NCBI GenBank assembly: GCA_017470525.1
Contig: JAFUYM010000013.1
Location: 1 to 64,000, forward strand
Direction: 5' to 3'
From: Bacteroidaceae bacterium
Lineage (GTDB): Bacteria > Bacteroidota > Bacteroidia > Bacteroidales > Bacteroidaceae
DNA length: 64,000 bases
The position numbers and the translations under genes were made by a program. Positions 34,661 to 44,580 of the stretch are shown piece after piece (position 1 is the stretch's first letter; every line of letters starts with the position of its first letter). The notes under the pieces were generated by a model. It saw only the letters and a program-made list of their open reading frames with translations, did no database searches and had not been told where the DNA came from.

Positions 34661-34700
34661 AGCACCCAGCGCGAAATAATAGGCGCTGGGTGCTCGTATT
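34661..34700. terminator. Hairpin with T-run between the kinase operon and aqpZ
   Basis: AGCACCCAGCGC and GCGCTGGGTGCT form a perfect 12-bp stem around a 10-base loop, followed by CGTATTTTTA. A third copy of GCGCTGGGTGC follows at 34706-34716. As a terminator it would act on rightward transcription, where no gene is evident. Confidence 0.55.
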
Positions 34701-34820
34701 TTTATGCGCTGGGTGCGTGAAATGATGGGTGTAGGGTGTGCGTATAGGAAAAAATTGACATTGGGAGGAATGGAGTGTACATGCACTGCGCGATTCTTTT
34801 TTGCTGATATGATAGCAAAC

Positions 34821-34853
34821 AAATGGGCAGCCGAGGTTTTCGGCTGCCCATTT
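34821..34853 (-). terminator. Terminator of aqpZ
   Basis: A perfect 13-bp stem (AAATGGGCAGCCG and its reverse) around a 7-base loop, 26 bp after the aqpZ stop. Confidence 0.8.
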
Positions 34854-34878
34854 ATTATATATAAATAATGTGTAACGA

Positions 34879-35550
34879 TTATTCTTCGGAACCGATGATT
34901 TTCCAGATGCCGGCTGCGATGGCTGCACCTGCAAATGGACCAACGATGAATACCCAGAGGTCACTAAGTGCCTGACCACCTTCGAAGAGAGCAGGACCGA
35001 TGGAACGAGCGGGGTTCACGGAGGTGCCTGTGTAGTGGATGCCTACGAGGTGGATGAGGATGAGGGAGAGACCGATGGCAAGACCTGCAAAGTTGCCAGC
35101 ACCCTTCTTGGCATCGGTGGTGCCGAGCACAACGAGTACGAAGATGCAGGTGAGGACAATTTCAGCGATGAGACCTACCACAACTCCGTGGTCACCTGTG
35201 CTGTTTGCACCTGTGGTGGTGCCGCCAGCGAGAACGAGGTCGTTAGATGTCAGCGCAAAGAGGATGGCTGCACCGATGATGGCACCAATCACCTGGAATA
35301 CCATGTACATGGCTGCGTCCTTGCCGCTGATGCGCTTGGAGATGAGGCAGCCCAGGGTGATGGCTGGATTGATGTGGCAACCAGAGATGCCACCGATGGT
35401 GTAAGCCATGGCTACGACAGCAAGACCGAATGCGATGGCTGTGCCAACTACTGAAGCGGTGTCAGAACCACAATTGAGTGATACGGCTGTACCGCAACCG
35501 AGAAGTGTAAGAACCATTGTTCCCACCATTTCTGCTAAATACTTCTTCAT
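34879..35550 (-). CDS. aqpZ: Aquaporin Z-type water channel
   Basis: A 223-residue inner-membrane protein with six helices and the two pore motifs, GCHINPAIT (NPA 61-63) and TSVNPARS (NPA 179-181). LIHLVGIHYTGTSVNPARS carries the His and Arg of the selectivity filter of water channels such as AqpZ, so water rather than glycerol is likely. A strong terminator follows. The DUF4831 gene lies 41 bp upstream in the same direction. Confidence 0.93.
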   Translation of the reverse strand: MKKYLAEMVGTMVLTLLGCGTAVSLNCGSDTASVVGTAIAFGLAVVAMAYTIGGISGCHINPAITLGCLISKRISGKDAAMYMVFQVIGAIIGAAILFALTSNDLVLAGGTTTGANSTGDHGVVVGLIAEIVLTCIFVLVVLGTTDAKKGAGNFAGLAIGLSLILIHLVGIHYTGTSVNPARSIGPALFEGGQALSDLWVFIVGPFAGAAIAAGIWKIIGSEE

Positions 35551-35591
35551 GTTTTTAATGTTTTTAGGGTTGATAAATATGTTTAATAAAG

Positions 35592-36641
35592 TTATTGCTC
35601 CAGATGCAGAATGCCGCCTGTGGCTGGATTCAACGTCAGTTTGGTGGTGGCGCCTTTGTTGAACAAGGTAGCGCTTAGCACATCGACTGTGCCGAACTGT
35701 GCAAAGGGCAGTTCACGTTCGTAGATGTTGCTTTGCATCGTACTAATAATAACGTTTGCCATGCTGGGCATATTGTACACTAAGCCGCCAATTTTTCGAT
35801 TTGCTTTTTCTGTTTCGTTGGGCAAAGTGACCGTTTGCAGGTTCTTCACCGAGAGGTAATAAGGTTCGCCTGCAAGGTCGTCGGCATCGACAAAACCTAA
35901 CTTCCGTGAGAATCGGAAGAACACCTTCTTTTCGAGGTCGGTGGTAGGTGTGATGCTGAATGTTTTTGCGGTGAAAGTCGTGTCGGTGTAACCGATGAAC
36001 AATTGTGTGAGTGCTTCTTCCTGCCTGTTCAGTTCGTCGAGCACAATCTTGAGGGATGCGCCATCTTTCGGCATCGACTCCACTTGCCCGCGTTTGATGG
36101 CATTTTTGCTTTCGCGGATGTCGAGGATTTCCTGTGCCGTCAGTTCCGCCATTTTGGCGGTGGAGGTGGCTGAAAGGATGTCTTCGGTGAGGTATTGCCG
36201 TGCTTCCAGTTTGTGGTGGGTGGTGTAAGGTTCTGGCAGTATGGATTCTATCATGTCGGTGTGGGTGTTCACAGCCATCAGAATGCCGCTGTTGGACAAC
36301 TGCACCATTGGGGCAACGGTCTTGTCTTTCATTTTGACGGTGAAAACTTTTGATGTGTCGGGCACACCTTCCTGATAGATGTTGAGTTTCGTCACATTCC
36401 AGATGGTGGATGGCTCTCCGCTGACTCCGCTGATATGAAGATAGCGGTCTGCATATTTGGCAAATTCGCCAGGTGTGTAAACCACTTTAATGGCAGAGGC
36501 ATCTACTTTCAGCACGGTCTTAGGCAAGGTGTAGTTCACACCATTTGCCACCACTCCAGGGTTGAATTCCGACACTTGTGTCTGAGCCATTGCTCCGAAT
36601 GACATCCACAATGCCCATGCTGCAATGATAGTCTTTTTCAT
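35592..36641 (-). CDS. DUF4831 family secreted protein
   Basis: A 349-residue exported protein, signal ending GAMA. NYTLPKTVLKVDASAIKVVYTPGEFAKYA (in part) is the N-terminal pattern of DUF4831, a Bacteroidetes family of unknown role. No enzyme motif seen. It lies 13 bp after nnr and may share its transcript. Confidence 0.8.
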   Translation of the reverse strand: MKKTIIAAWALWMSFGAMAQTQVSEFNPGVVANGVNYTLPKTVLKVDASAIKVVYTPGEFAKYADRYLHISGVSGEPSTIWNVTKLNIYQEGVPDTSKVFTVKMKDKTVAPMVQLSNSGILMAVNTHTDMIESILPEPYTTHHKLEARQYLTEDILSATSTAKMAELTAQEILDIRESKNAIKRGQVESMPKDGASLKIVLDELNRQEEALTQLFIGYTDTTFTAKTFSITPTTDLEKKVFFRFSRKLGFVDADDLAGEPYYLSVKNLQTVTLPNETEKANRKIGGLVYNMPSMANVIISTMQSNIYERELPFAQFGTVDVLSATLFNKGATTKLTLNPATGGILHLEQ

Positions 36642-36654
36642 GCTCTTTTTCTAC

Positions 36655-38199
36655 TCAATTTGCCCGCAAAGCCTTGAAAGCCTTGGGCAGATAATCGATG
36701 AGGTCGCTGGCTATGACACCCTCGTGGCACAAATCATTGGCGGCAAGGTCGCCCGACAGTCCGTGCAGATAGACACCCAGACGAACGGCTGCCTCGGGAA
36801 CGTATGACTGTGCCAGCAATGCCAGAATGATGCCCGTCAACACATCGCCCGAACCTGCTGTTGCCATGCCGGGATTGCCTGTTGAATTGAAGAACACATT
36901 GCCTTCAGGGGTGACCACGGCTGAATATGCTCCTTTGATGAGGATGTAAATCTGTTGGCGCACTGCCAGTTCGCGGGTGCGTTCCAGTTCTTCGTAAGAG
37001 TTTCGTGTAGTACTGACCAGTCCGAACAGTTCCTTTTTGTGAGGTGTGAGGATGCAACGACGTGGCAACTGGGCAATCCAACCACGATGGGAACCGAGGA
37101 TGTTGAGTGCATCGGCATCAATCACCATGGGGCATTTTGTCATGCTGACCTGCTCGATGAATGCCTGCACCGTATAGGATGATGTACCGATGCCGGGTCC
37201 GATTGCCATGGCGTCGAATTCGCTGGTGTCGAACGACTGGCTGAAACAATTCTGGTCAACATCTACATTCATGATGGCTTCGGGAATTGTCTCTTGCAAG
37301 ATGCGGACATTGTATTCGGGGGTGCGAACGGTCAACTTTCCCACACCGCCGCGCATACAGGCTCTGGCGCTCAGGATGGCTGCACCTGCCATTCCCTTTT
37401 TGCCTGCAATGAGTATCGCATGTCCTACGGAGCCTTTGTGGTCGAAGCGTGAACGTGTTTTCAGCATTGCTTTCACATCTGCCCTTTCCGTAAGATGGTA
37501 GGGGGTCTGTGTCTCTCCGTTGAGAGGGTCGGTGATGCCGATGTCCAGCACTTCCCATTCGCCCACGTATTGCTCATGTTCAGGGAAAAAGAACGCCAGT
37601 TTGGGGTATTGGATGGTGTAGGTCACATTGGCTTTGACGATGTGGTTCATCACATTGTAGGTGTTGTCTTCGCACATCAATCCCGATGGCACATCAATCG
37701 AAACGACGGTGGCTGGAGAGGCGTTGATGTATTTCACCACTGAAGCATAGCCACCATTCAAAGGGCGCGACAAGCCTGTTCCGAACAGTCCGTCAATCAC
37801 CAAATCGTCCTTCTCCAATTTGGGTGGTGTGAATTGTGAGGTGATTTCGACAAGTTCAATATTCCGTACACCAAGCGCGTTGTGCTTCACATCCTGAAAG
37901 TCTATCAGTCGCTTTTTGTTGATTTGGCAATCTGGAGAAAGATTGTCGGACGTGTTGAAAAGATAGACATACACCTTGTAATTGGCTTCGCCCAACATAC
38001 GGGCGATGGCTAATGCGTCGCCGCCGTTGTTGCCAGGACCTGCAAATATTTTCACGGGCGTGTTCACTGCCCAACGGCTACGAATTTTGTCTGCCACAGC
38101 ACGGGACGCTCGTTCCATCAGATTCGTGGAACTGACAGGTTCGTGCTCTATGGTGTAGGCATCGACGACCTTCAATTGGGCTGCTGATAAAATCTTCAT
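36655..38199 (-). CDS. nnr: Bifunctional NAD(P)H-hydrate epimerase/dehydratase
   Basis: A 514-residue enzyme with an N-terminal YjeF epimerase domain (GPGNNGGDALAIARML near residue 55) and a C-terminal ADP/ATP-dependent dehydratase domain (MAIGPGIGTS, PMVIDADALNIL, NPGMATAGSGDVL). It repairs hydrated NADH and NADPH in the cytoplasm. Divergent from hpt, with its own promoter. Confidence 0.95.
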   Translation of the reverse strand: MKILSAAQLKVVDAYTIEHEPVSSTNLMERASRAVADKIRSRWAVNTPVKIFAGPGNNGGDALAIARMLGEANYKVYVYLFNTSDNLSPDCQINKKRLIDFQDVKHNALGVRNIELVEITSQFTPPKLEKDDLVIDGLFGTGLSRPLNGGYASVVKYINASPATVVSIDVPSGLMCEDNTYNVMNHIVKANVTYTIQYPKLAFFFPEHEQYVGEWEVLDIGITDPLNGETQTPYHLTERADVKAMLKTRSRFDHKGSVGHAILIAGKKGMAGAAILSARACMRGGVGKLTVRTPEYNVRILQETIPEAIMNVDVDQNCFSQSFDTSEFDAMAIGPGIGTSSYTVQAFIEQVSMTKCPMVIDADALNILGSHRGWIAQLPRRCILTPHKKELFGLVSTTRNSYEELERTRELAVRQQIYILIKGAYSAVVTPEGNVFFNSTGNPGMATAGSGDVLTGIILALLAQSYVPEAAVRLGVYLHGLSGDLAANDLCHEGVIASDLIDYLPKAFKALRAN

Positions 38200-38241
38200 A
38201 ATTTAGGAGCGTTTGCTAAATGGAGATTCTCTTTAGTTGTG

Positions 38242-38249
38242 CAAAAATA
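38242..38249 (-). promoter_or_regulatory. -7 promoter box of nnr
   Basis: TATTTTTG on the minus strand, 43 bp before the ATG. Confidence 0.5.
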
Positions 38250-38356
38250 GTGAATAGATATTAAAAAAACGATGAAAAAAAGATAAAATAGCACTTTCTG
38301 TGATGTTTTTTCACGTTATACTTCCTGATTTTACCCTCAAATAGGGATTTTTTGTT

Positions 38357-38364
38357 TAACTTTG
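38357..38364 (+). promoter_or_regulatory. -7 promoter box of hpt
   Basis: TAACTTTG; it lies only 13 bp before the ATG at 38378, which favours the start at 38393. Confidence 0.65.
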
Positions 38365-38392
38365 CATGTAATTAAAGATGACAACCGCTTCA

Positions 38393-38926
38393 ATGATAAC
38401 AATTAAAGATAAGCAATTTGAACCGTTCATTCATCATGAACAGATTGCAGAAAAAGTTGCAGCATTGGCTGAAAGACTGAATGCGGATTATGTTGGACGT
38501 AATCCTATTCTCATTGCCATTCTGAATGGTGCTTTCATGTTTGCTGCCGACCTTGTGCGCCACCTCAATTTCGACCACGAAATTCAATTCGCCAAGTTCT
38601 CTTCCTACGACGGTATGGACACAACGGGCACTGTGAGAGAACTCATCGGCCTGTCGATTGACATCAGGGACAGGGAGGTCATCATCGTGGAGGACATTAT
38701 TGATACGGGTACCACGATGTACAATCTTCTTCCACAACTCGAGGCGAAGGGTGCTAAGTCGGTGGAAATCGCCACATTGTTGATGAAACCAGGCAAACTG
38801 AGAGTGCCGCTCAACGTGAAGTATTGTGCCATGGAGATACCCAATGAGTTCATTGTGGGCTATGGTCTTGACTATGATGGCATTGGACGTAACTACAAGA
38901 GCATCTATGTGGTCAAGGAGGCATGA
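38393..38926 (+). CDS. hpt: Hypoxanthine phosphoribosyltransferase
   Basis: A 177-residue purine salvage enzyme. VIIVEDIIDTGTTM (near 100) is the PRPP-binding motif, FSSYDGM the flexible loop, and VGYGLDYDG the base-binding segment. It makes IMP and GMP from hypoxanthine and guanine. The start at MITIKDKQF gives a leader of about 20 nt; the ATG at 38378 would leave almost none. First of the run hpt-adk-obgE-yfiH. Confidence 0.94.
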   Translation: MITIKDKQFEPFIHHEQIAEKVAALAERLNADYVGRNPILIAILNGAFMFAADLVRHLNFDHEIQFAKFSSYDGMDTTGTVRELIGLSIDIRDREVIIVEDIIDTGTTMYNLLPQLEAKGAKSVEIATLLMKPGKLRVPLNVKYCAMEIPNEFIVGYGLDYDGIGRNYKSIYVVKEA

Positions 38927-38979
38927 AATCTTAAAGAGAAATCCATTAAAAATTCAAAAAACATAAAAACAAACTCAAA

Positions 38980-39552
38980 ATGAAGAATATCATCATTTTT
39001 GGTGCCCCAGGCTCAGGCAAGGGCACTTACAGTGACGAAATCGTTACACGTTATGGCATGGGACATATCTCCACGGGCGATGTGCTCCGTAGCGAAATTA
39101 AGAATGGTACAGAACTTGGCAAGATAGCCAAAGGTTACATCGATAATGGTCAACTTATTCCTGACGAGTTGATGATTGACATTCTCGCGAAGACCTACGA
39201 TGCGCTGCCTGCGGGAAAAGGCGTTATCTTTGATGGCTTCCCACGTACCATTGCTCAGGCTGAAGCCTTGAAGAAGATGCTGGCTGAACGCAAGCATGAC
39301 ATGGGCATCATGCTCGAACTCATTGTGGATGAAGAAACGCTGTTGGCTCGTCTGCTCAACCGTGCCAAGGAGCAGGGTCGTGCTGACGATAACGAGGAGA
39401 CCATCAAGAAGCGTTTCGAGGTGTATCACAAGCAGACAGAACCACTGGCTGCATGGTTCGAACAGGAAGGCATTCGCAACACTTTCACTTGGAAAGGCTC
39501 GAAAGATGTGATGCTGGGTGAGATTTTCGCTTTCCTTGACACACAAAAATAA
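38980..39552 (+). CDS. adk: Adenylate kinase
   Basis: A 190-residue short-form adenylate kinase. GAPGSGKGT is the P-loop (8-16), GHISTGDVLR the AMP site and FDGFPRT the catalytic motif; no zinc-binding LID insert is present. It equilibrates AMP, ADP and ATP. It precedes obgE by 3 bp. Confidence 0.96.
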   Translation: MKNIIIFGAPGSGKGTYSDEIVTRYGMGHISTGDVLRSEIKNGTELGKIAKGYIDNGQLIPDELMIDILAKTYDALPAGKGVIFDGFPRTIAQAEALKKMLAERKHDMGIMLELIVDEETLLARLLNRAKEQGRADDNEETIKKRFEVYHKQTEPLAAWFEQEGIRNTFTWKGSKDVMLGEIFAFLDTQK

Positions 39553-39555
39553 GGA

Positions 39556-40743
39556 ATGGCAGACTCCAATTTCATTGACTACGTAAAGATTTATTGTCGT
39601 TCGGGACGAGGTGGACGCGGTTCCACTCACATGCACCGTGCGAAGTATCTGCCAAAAGGAGGACCCGATGGGGGCAACGGTGGTCGTGGTGGTCACGTGA
39701 TTCTGCGTGGCAACCGCAACTACTGGACGTTGCTTCATCTGCGTTATGACCGTCATATTCAGGCAGAGCATGGAGGTAATGGCTCGAAAAGCAAATCAAC
39801 GGGTAAGCAGGGAGCCAATGCTTACATTGATGTGCCTTGTGGCACAGCGGTGTATGATGCTGAAACGGGTGAGTACATCTGCGACGTGACGGAGCATGAG
39901 CAGGAAGTGATTCTGTTGCATGGAGGGCGTGGCGGATTGGGCAATTTCAATTTTGCCACAGCCACGAATCAGGCGCCACGTTATGCACAGCCTGGAGAAC
40001 CGATGCAGGAGCGCACTTTCATCCTCGAACTGAAACTCTTGGCTGATGTGGGTTTGGTGGGCTTCCCTAATGCGGGAAAATCTACGCTTGTCAATGCGAT
40101 TTCATCAGCCAAGCCTAAGATTGACAATTATCCATTCACCACCTTGGAGCCATCGCTTGGCATTGTGTCTTATCGTGATGGACGGTCGTTTGTCATTGCC
40201 GACATTCCCGGTATCATCGAGGGTGCCAGTGAGGGACGGGGGCTTGGACTCCGATTCCTGCGGCACATCGAACGCAACTCCTTGTTGCTTTTCATGGTGC
40301 CAGCAGACACGGAGGACATCCGTCATGAGTATGAAGTGCTGCTGAACGAATTGGCACAGTTCAATCCAGACTTGCTTGATAAAGGGCGTGTGCTTGCTGT
40401 CACCAAGTGCGACCTGCTTGGTCAGGACGATGAATTGAAGGAGATGCTGAAAGAAGGCTTGCCTGACGACATCCCCGTGGTCTTTATCAGTTCTGTCGCT
40501 CAGCAGGGGCTTCAGGAACTCAAGGACATCCTTTGGCACGAGATGAACAGCGAGAGCAACAAAATTGCTGCCATCAACACGCAGGAGTCTCTTGTTCATT
40601 CTGCCAAGACCTTTGCTTACATGGACGACATCGCTGATGATGACGAAGGGTGGGGTGACGAGGCGATTCCTGAGGAGGGTGATATTGAGTACATTGACGA
40701 AGAGGACATTGAAGACCTCGAAGATTTTGAATATGAAGCCTAA
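39556..40743 (+). CDS. obgE: Obg GTPase
   Basis: A 395-residue GTPase: an N-terminal Gly-rich Obg fold ([23 protein letters not shown]), then a G domain with GFPNAGKST (P-loop, about 170), DIPGIIEGA (switch II) and TKCD, and a 60-residue acidic C-terminal tail. It acts in late 50S ribosome assembly. It lies 3 bp after adk. Confidence 0.96.
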   Translation: MADSNFIDYVKIYCRSGRGGRGSTHMHRAKYLPKGGPDGGNGGRGGHVILRGNRNYWTLLHLRYDRHIQAEHGGNGSKSKSTGKQGANAYIDVPCGTAVYDAETGEYICDVTEHEQEVILLHGGRGGLGNFNFATATNQAPRYAQPGEPMQERTFILELKLLADVGLVGFPNAGKSTLVNAISSAKPKIDNYPFTTLEPSLGIVSYRDGRSFVIADIPGIIEGASEGRGLGLRFLRHIERNSLLLFMVPADTEDIRHEYEVLLNELAQFNPDLLDKGRVLAVTKCDLLGQDDELKEMLKEGLPDDIPVVFISSVAQQGLQELKDILWHEMNSESNKIAAINTQESLVHSAKTFAYMDDIADDDEGWGDEAIPEEGDIEYIDEEDIEDLEDFEYEA

Positions 40744-40755
40744 AAACATCCATTC

Positions 40756-41445
40756 ATGTTGATTTACGACACACCTAACCATATCACCGCCTTCTCCACC
40801 ACGCGAGATGGCGGTGTTTCCATCCCCATACCTCGTCTTTTCATGCCCCATCATCAAGTGCATGAAACCACGACGGTCATTATAGATGATGCTTTCCTTC
40901 GCACGAATCCACTTGAGCAGGCTCTTGCTCTTGATGGCGTGGATGCTCTTTCTACGGATTTGCCAGACATCTGTGTTTGTGTGAAGACAGCCGACTGCAT
41001 CCCCGTCCTGCTTTGGGATGATGCCACTCATGTTGTTTCGGCAGTCCATGCTGGTTGGAAAGGCACGATGAGACGTATTGTTGAGGCTAATATTGATGTT
41101 TTGAGAACCACTTATGGCACGTATCCAGAGCATCTTCATGCCATCATCGGACCAGGCATCGGACTTGACAGTTTTGAAGTGGGCGACGAAGTGTTTGACC
41201 TCTTTGCAGATGCTGGTTTCCCGATGGAAAAACTCGCCAAGCGATACCCTGATTCACGCAATCCGCAAGCAGAGAAGTGGCATATAGACCTTTGGGAGTG
41301 TAATCGGCTGCAACTTGTCGGGAAAGGGGTCACTCCTCAGAACATCTATATGTCGGGCATTGACACCTATACCAATTATGACCGTTTTTATTCTGCTCGT
41401 CGTCAACTGAACCGACGAATCATCAATGGCATTGTGATGAAATAG
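40756..41445 (+). CDS. YfiH/PgeF-type polyphenol oxidase or purine nucleosidase-like protein, shortened
   Basis: A 229-residue protein of the laccase-domain (multicopper-independent) YfiH group. The active-site residues are present: HHQVHE (His), TADCIPVLLW (Cys) and VHAGWKGTM (His), with IGPGIGLDSFEVG. Compared with relatives the segment between GGVS and PHHQVH is only about 10 residues and lacks the usual 45 residues with the CGDD motif, an in-frame deletion. Relatives act on purine nucleosides and cell-wall pieces. It lies 12 bp after obgE. Confidence 0.85.
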   Translation: MLIYDTPNHITAFSTTRDGGVSIPIPRLFMPHHQVHETTTVIIDDAFLRTNPLEQALALDGVDALSTDLPDICVCVKTADCIPVLLWDDATHVVSAVHAGWKGTMRRIVEANIDVLRTTYGTYPEHLHAIIGPGIGLDSFEVGDEVFDLFADAGFPMEKLAKRYPDSRNPQAEKWHIDLWECNRLQLVGKGVTPQNIYMSGIDTYTNYDRFYSARRQLNRRIINGIVMK

Positions 41446-41560
41446 GAAGAAATGTTTTTGATGTCCACGTAATTGGGCTGTTGACTATCGGCGAGGGTGC
41501 TTACGTTTGCTAAAAAGCAAAAAAGTTCCCTCGTTTTTTGGTTTTATGCTTACTTAATCG

Positions 41561-41568
41561 TACCTTTG
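41561..41568 (+). promoter_or_regulatory. -7 promoter box of lysS
   Basis: TACCTTTG with TTTTTTG about 20 bp upstream, 57 bp before the ATG. Confidence 0.65.
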
Positions 41569-41624
41569 CATCGTGGTATGTTGTATATGCACATATTTAA
41601 TATATATAGTAGAATAGAAATAGA

Positions 41625-43388
41625 ATGAACGTACTTGAACTTTCTGAGCAGGAGATTAATAGAAGAAATAACCTGCAGGCACTGAAGGATATGGGTATCG
41701 AGCCTTATCCTGCTGCCGAATATCCAACGAACGCATTTTCAACTGATATTATTGCTGAATTTAAGGATCCAGAGGTGGATGCTGAAGGGAAACCGACGGA
41801 ACCACTTCGTGAGGTGTGCATCGCAGGTAGAATGATGAGCCGCCGTGTGATGGGTAAGGCAAGTTTTGTGGAGTTGCAGGACTCGAAGGGGCGTGTGCAG
41901 GTGTATGTGACGCGTGACGATATCTGCCCAGAGGAAAACAAGGACTTGTATAATGTGGTGTTCAAGAAATTGCTCGACTTGGGTGACTTTGTTGGTGTGA
42001 AGGGTTTTGTGTTCCGCACTCAGACGGGCGAAATTAGTGTACACGCGAAGTCGCTGACCGTGTTGGCAAAGAGTCTGAAGCCGCTGCCGATTGTGAAGGA
42101 GAAAGACGGCCAGGTGTTCGATGCGTTTGAAGACCCTGAATTGAGATACCGTCAGCGTTATGTAGATTTGATTGTGAACAATGGCGTGAAGGACACATTC
42201 TTGAAACGTGCTACCATCCTCAGAACGATGCGTCAGGTGTTTGACGATGCAGGGTTTACGGAGGTGGAAACCCCGATTCTGCAACAGATTGCAGGTGGTG
42301 CCAGTGCCCGTCCGTTCATTACGCACCACAATGCGTTGAATGTGGATTTGTATCTCCGCATCGCAACAGAACTGTACTTGAAGCGTCTGATTGTGGGCGG
42401 TTTCGAGGGTGTGTATGAGATTGGTCGCAACTTCCGCAATGAGGGTATGGACAGGAGCCACAACCCAGAGTTCACTTGCATGGAGTTGTATGTGGCATAT
42501 AAGGACTACAACTGGATGATGTCGTTCACGGAGCAGTTGCTGGAGAAGATTTGTGTGGCTGTGAACGGGACGACGGAGGTGCAGATTGGTGAGAACACGG
42601 TGAGTTTCAAGGCTCCCTATCGCCGTTTGCCGATTCTTGATGCCATCAAGGAGAAGACAGGTTTCGACTGCGAAGGCAAGACAGAAGAGGAAATCCGTGC
42701 ATTCTGCTTGCAGAAAGGCATGGAAGTCGATGAAACAATGGGTAAGGGCAAGTTGATTGACGAGTTGTTTGGCGAGTTTTGCGAAGGCTCGTTCATTCAG
42801 CCCACCTTCATCACAGATTATCCTGTGGAGATGTCACCGCTGACAAAGATGCACCGCTCGAAGGCTGGTTTGACCGAACGCTTTGAGTTGATGGTGAACG
42901 GTAAGGAATTGGCAAATGCTTACTCGGAGTTGAACGACCCGATTGACCAAGAGGAGCGTTTCGTGGAGCAGATGAAACTGGCTGATAAGGGTGACGACGA
43001 GGCGATGGTGATTGACCACGACTTCCTCCGTGCCCTCCAGTATGGTATGCCTCCAACGTCGGGCATCGGCATCGGCATTGACCGTTTGGCAATTCTGATG
43101 ACGGGTCAGCCCACCATTCAGGAAGTGCTTCTGTTCCCGACGATGAAACCAGAGAAAAAGGCGCCGCGTGACAGTGTGGAGAAATTTGTGGAACTGGGCT
43201 TCAGCGAAGACATCGTGCCTGTACTCTACAAGGTGGGTTACAATCTGGTGAGCGACCTCGAAGGTGGCAATGCCCAGAAAATTCAGCAACAGATTGGCGA
43301 GGTGCTGAAGAAATATAAACTGGACATCCAGAAGCCATCGGTGGAGGAAATCAGTACTAATATCGGACGGATAGGAAACAACGAATGA
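41625..43388 (+). CDS. lysS: Lysyl-tRNA synthetase
   Basis: A 587-residue class II synthetase. The N-terminal anticodon-binding OB fold (about 60-160, [18 protein letters not shown]) is followed by motifs 1-3 ([27 protein letters not shown] in part, [12 protein letters not shown]). A C-terminal extension of about 80 residues follows motif 3 ([20 protein letters not shown]), as in other Bacteroidetes. It charges tRNA-Lys. Confidence 0.96.
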   Translation: MNVLELSEQEINRRNNLQALKDMGIEPYPAAEYPTNAFSTDIIAEFKDPEVDAEGKPTEPLREVCIAGRMMSRRVMGKASFVELQDSKGRVQVYVTRDDICPEENKDLYNVVFKKLLDLGDFVGVKGFVFRTQTGEISVHAKSLTVLAKSLKPLPIVKEKDGQVFDAFEDPELRYRQRYVDLIVNNGVKDTFLKRATILRTMRQVFDDAGFTEVETPILQQIAGGASARPFITHHNALNVDLYLRIATELYLKRLIVGGFEGVYEIGRNFRNEGMDRSHNPEFTCMELYVAYKDYNWMMSFTEQLLEKICVAVNGTTEVQIGENTVSFKAPYRRLPILDAIKEKTGFDCEGKTEEEIRAFCLQKGMEVDETMGKGKLIDELFGEFCEGSFIQPTFITDYPVEMSPLTKMHRSKAGLTERFELMVNGKELANAYSELNDPIDQEERFVEQMKLADKGDDEAMVIDHDFLRALQYGMPPTSGIGIGIDRLAILMTGQPTIQEVLLFPTMKPEKKAPRDSVEKFVELGFSEDIVPVLYKVGYNLVSDLEGGNAQKIQQQIGEVLKKYKLDIQKPSVEEISTNIGRIGNNE

Positions 43389-43414
43389 TATGAATGGTTC
43401 GAATGCGTCCATAA

Positions 43415-43540
43415 ATGCTGCAAGCAGCGGCGAATGAAAACGAATGACATTCGTCTGGTTGACCCCGTCGAACTAAAGGTTCGTTGCCGCTTGCGGTATT
43501 AGAAAAAAATAATTCGCCTTATTCGAAAAATTCGTTGTTT
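43415..43540. repeat. ATTCG-rich intergenic repeat, copy 1
   Basis: It contains GCTGCAAGCAGCGGCGAA and, inverted, TTCGTTGCCGCTTGCGGT, with many ATTCG and CGAAT pieces between and beyond. A related sequence lies at 45926-46085. Confidence 0.6.
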
Positions 43541-43559
43541 TAAAAACAAATTAGTGTTT

Positions 43560-44561
43560 ATGCAGTTTCAGTCTTGTGGTAGAGTGGCAGTTTTAGGTGG
43601 TGGTAGTTGGGCAACGGCTATCGCGAAGATTGTCATGCACCATGAAGAGAAAATCACTTGGTACATGCGCAGGGATGACCGCATCGAGGACTTCAAGCGC
43701 ATGCACCACAATCCTGCTTATTTGACGGGTGTTCATTTCGATGTGGAGAGAATCCATTTCTCCAGCGACATCAATGAAGTGGTGAAGAATAATGACACGC
43801 TCATCTTCGTCATTCCTTCTCCTTACATCAAAAGCCACCTGAAGAAACTGAAAGCGAATATGCGGGAAAAGATGGTGGTGACTGCCATCAAAGGTATTGT
43901 GCCGGAAGAGAGTCTGACGGTGAGCCGCTATTTCCAACGTCAGTATAATGTACCAGAAGAGCAGGTGGCATGCATCGGAGGACCGAGCCATGCAGAAGAG
44001 GTGGCACTCGACCGTCTGTGCTATTTGACGGTCGGATGTCATGATTTGGACAATGCGCAAGTGGTGGCGGATTTGTTTGCCAACAAATATGTGAAAACAA
44101 ATGTTTCGCTTGATATTGAAGGCATTGAATATTCGTCGGTGTTGAAAAACGTGTATGCCATTGCCGCAGGTATTTGTCATGGCTTGAAGTTGGGCGATAA
44201 TTTCCAGGCAGTGTTGGTGGCAAATGCCGTGCAGGAAATGAAGCGTTTCCTGACAGCGGTGCAACCCGAAGACCGCCATGTGAGTGATTCTGCTTATCTC
44301 GGTGACCTGCTGGTGACGATGTACTCCAACTTCTCGCGTAACCGTGTGTTCGGTACGATGATTGGTCAGGGATATAGTGTGAAGACGGCGCAGTTGGAAA
44401 TGGAAATGATTGCCGAAGGCTATTATGGTACTAATTGTATGAAGATTCTCAACAAGCGTTATCATGTGAACATGCCGATTCTGGATGCTGTTTATAATAT
44501 CCTTTATGAGAAGATATCTCCCAGTGTGGAAATCAAGATATTGAGTGATTCATTAAGATAA
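43560..44561 (+). CDS. gpsA: NAD(P)H-dependent glycerol-3-phosphate dehydrogenase
   Basis: A 333-residue enzyme. [12 protein letters not shown] (near residue 10) binds the cofactor, [11 protein letters not shown] follows, and [20 protein letters not shown] holds the catalytic Lys (in VLKNVYAI). It makes glycerol 3-phosphate for phospholipids. I chose the ATG at 43560; a GTG two codons upstream is possible. It lies 19 bp before pgi. Confidence 0.95.
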   Translation: MQFQSCGRVAVLGGGSWATAIAKIVMHHEEKITWYMRRDDRIEDFKRMHHNPAYLTGVHFDVERIHFSSDINEVVKNNDTLIFVIPSPYIKSHLKKLKANMREKMVVTAIKGIVPEESLTVSRYFQRQYNVPEEQVACIGGPSHAEEVALDRLCYLTVGCHDLDNAQVVADLFANKYVKTNVSLDIEGIEYSSVLKNVYAIAAGICHGLKLGDNFQAVLVANAVQEMKRFLTAVQPEDRHVSDSAYLGDLLVTMYSNFSRNRVFGTMIGQGYSVKTAQLEMEMIAEGYYGTNCMKILNKRYHVNMPILDAVYNILYEKISPSVEIKILSDSLR

Positions 44562-44580
44562 TTCTAAAACAAACATAACT

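Noticed and set aside
34596..34979. A minus-strand ORF of 127 codons between the kinase operon and aqpZ
   Set aside because: It runs through two terminator hairpins and into aqpZ in another frame.
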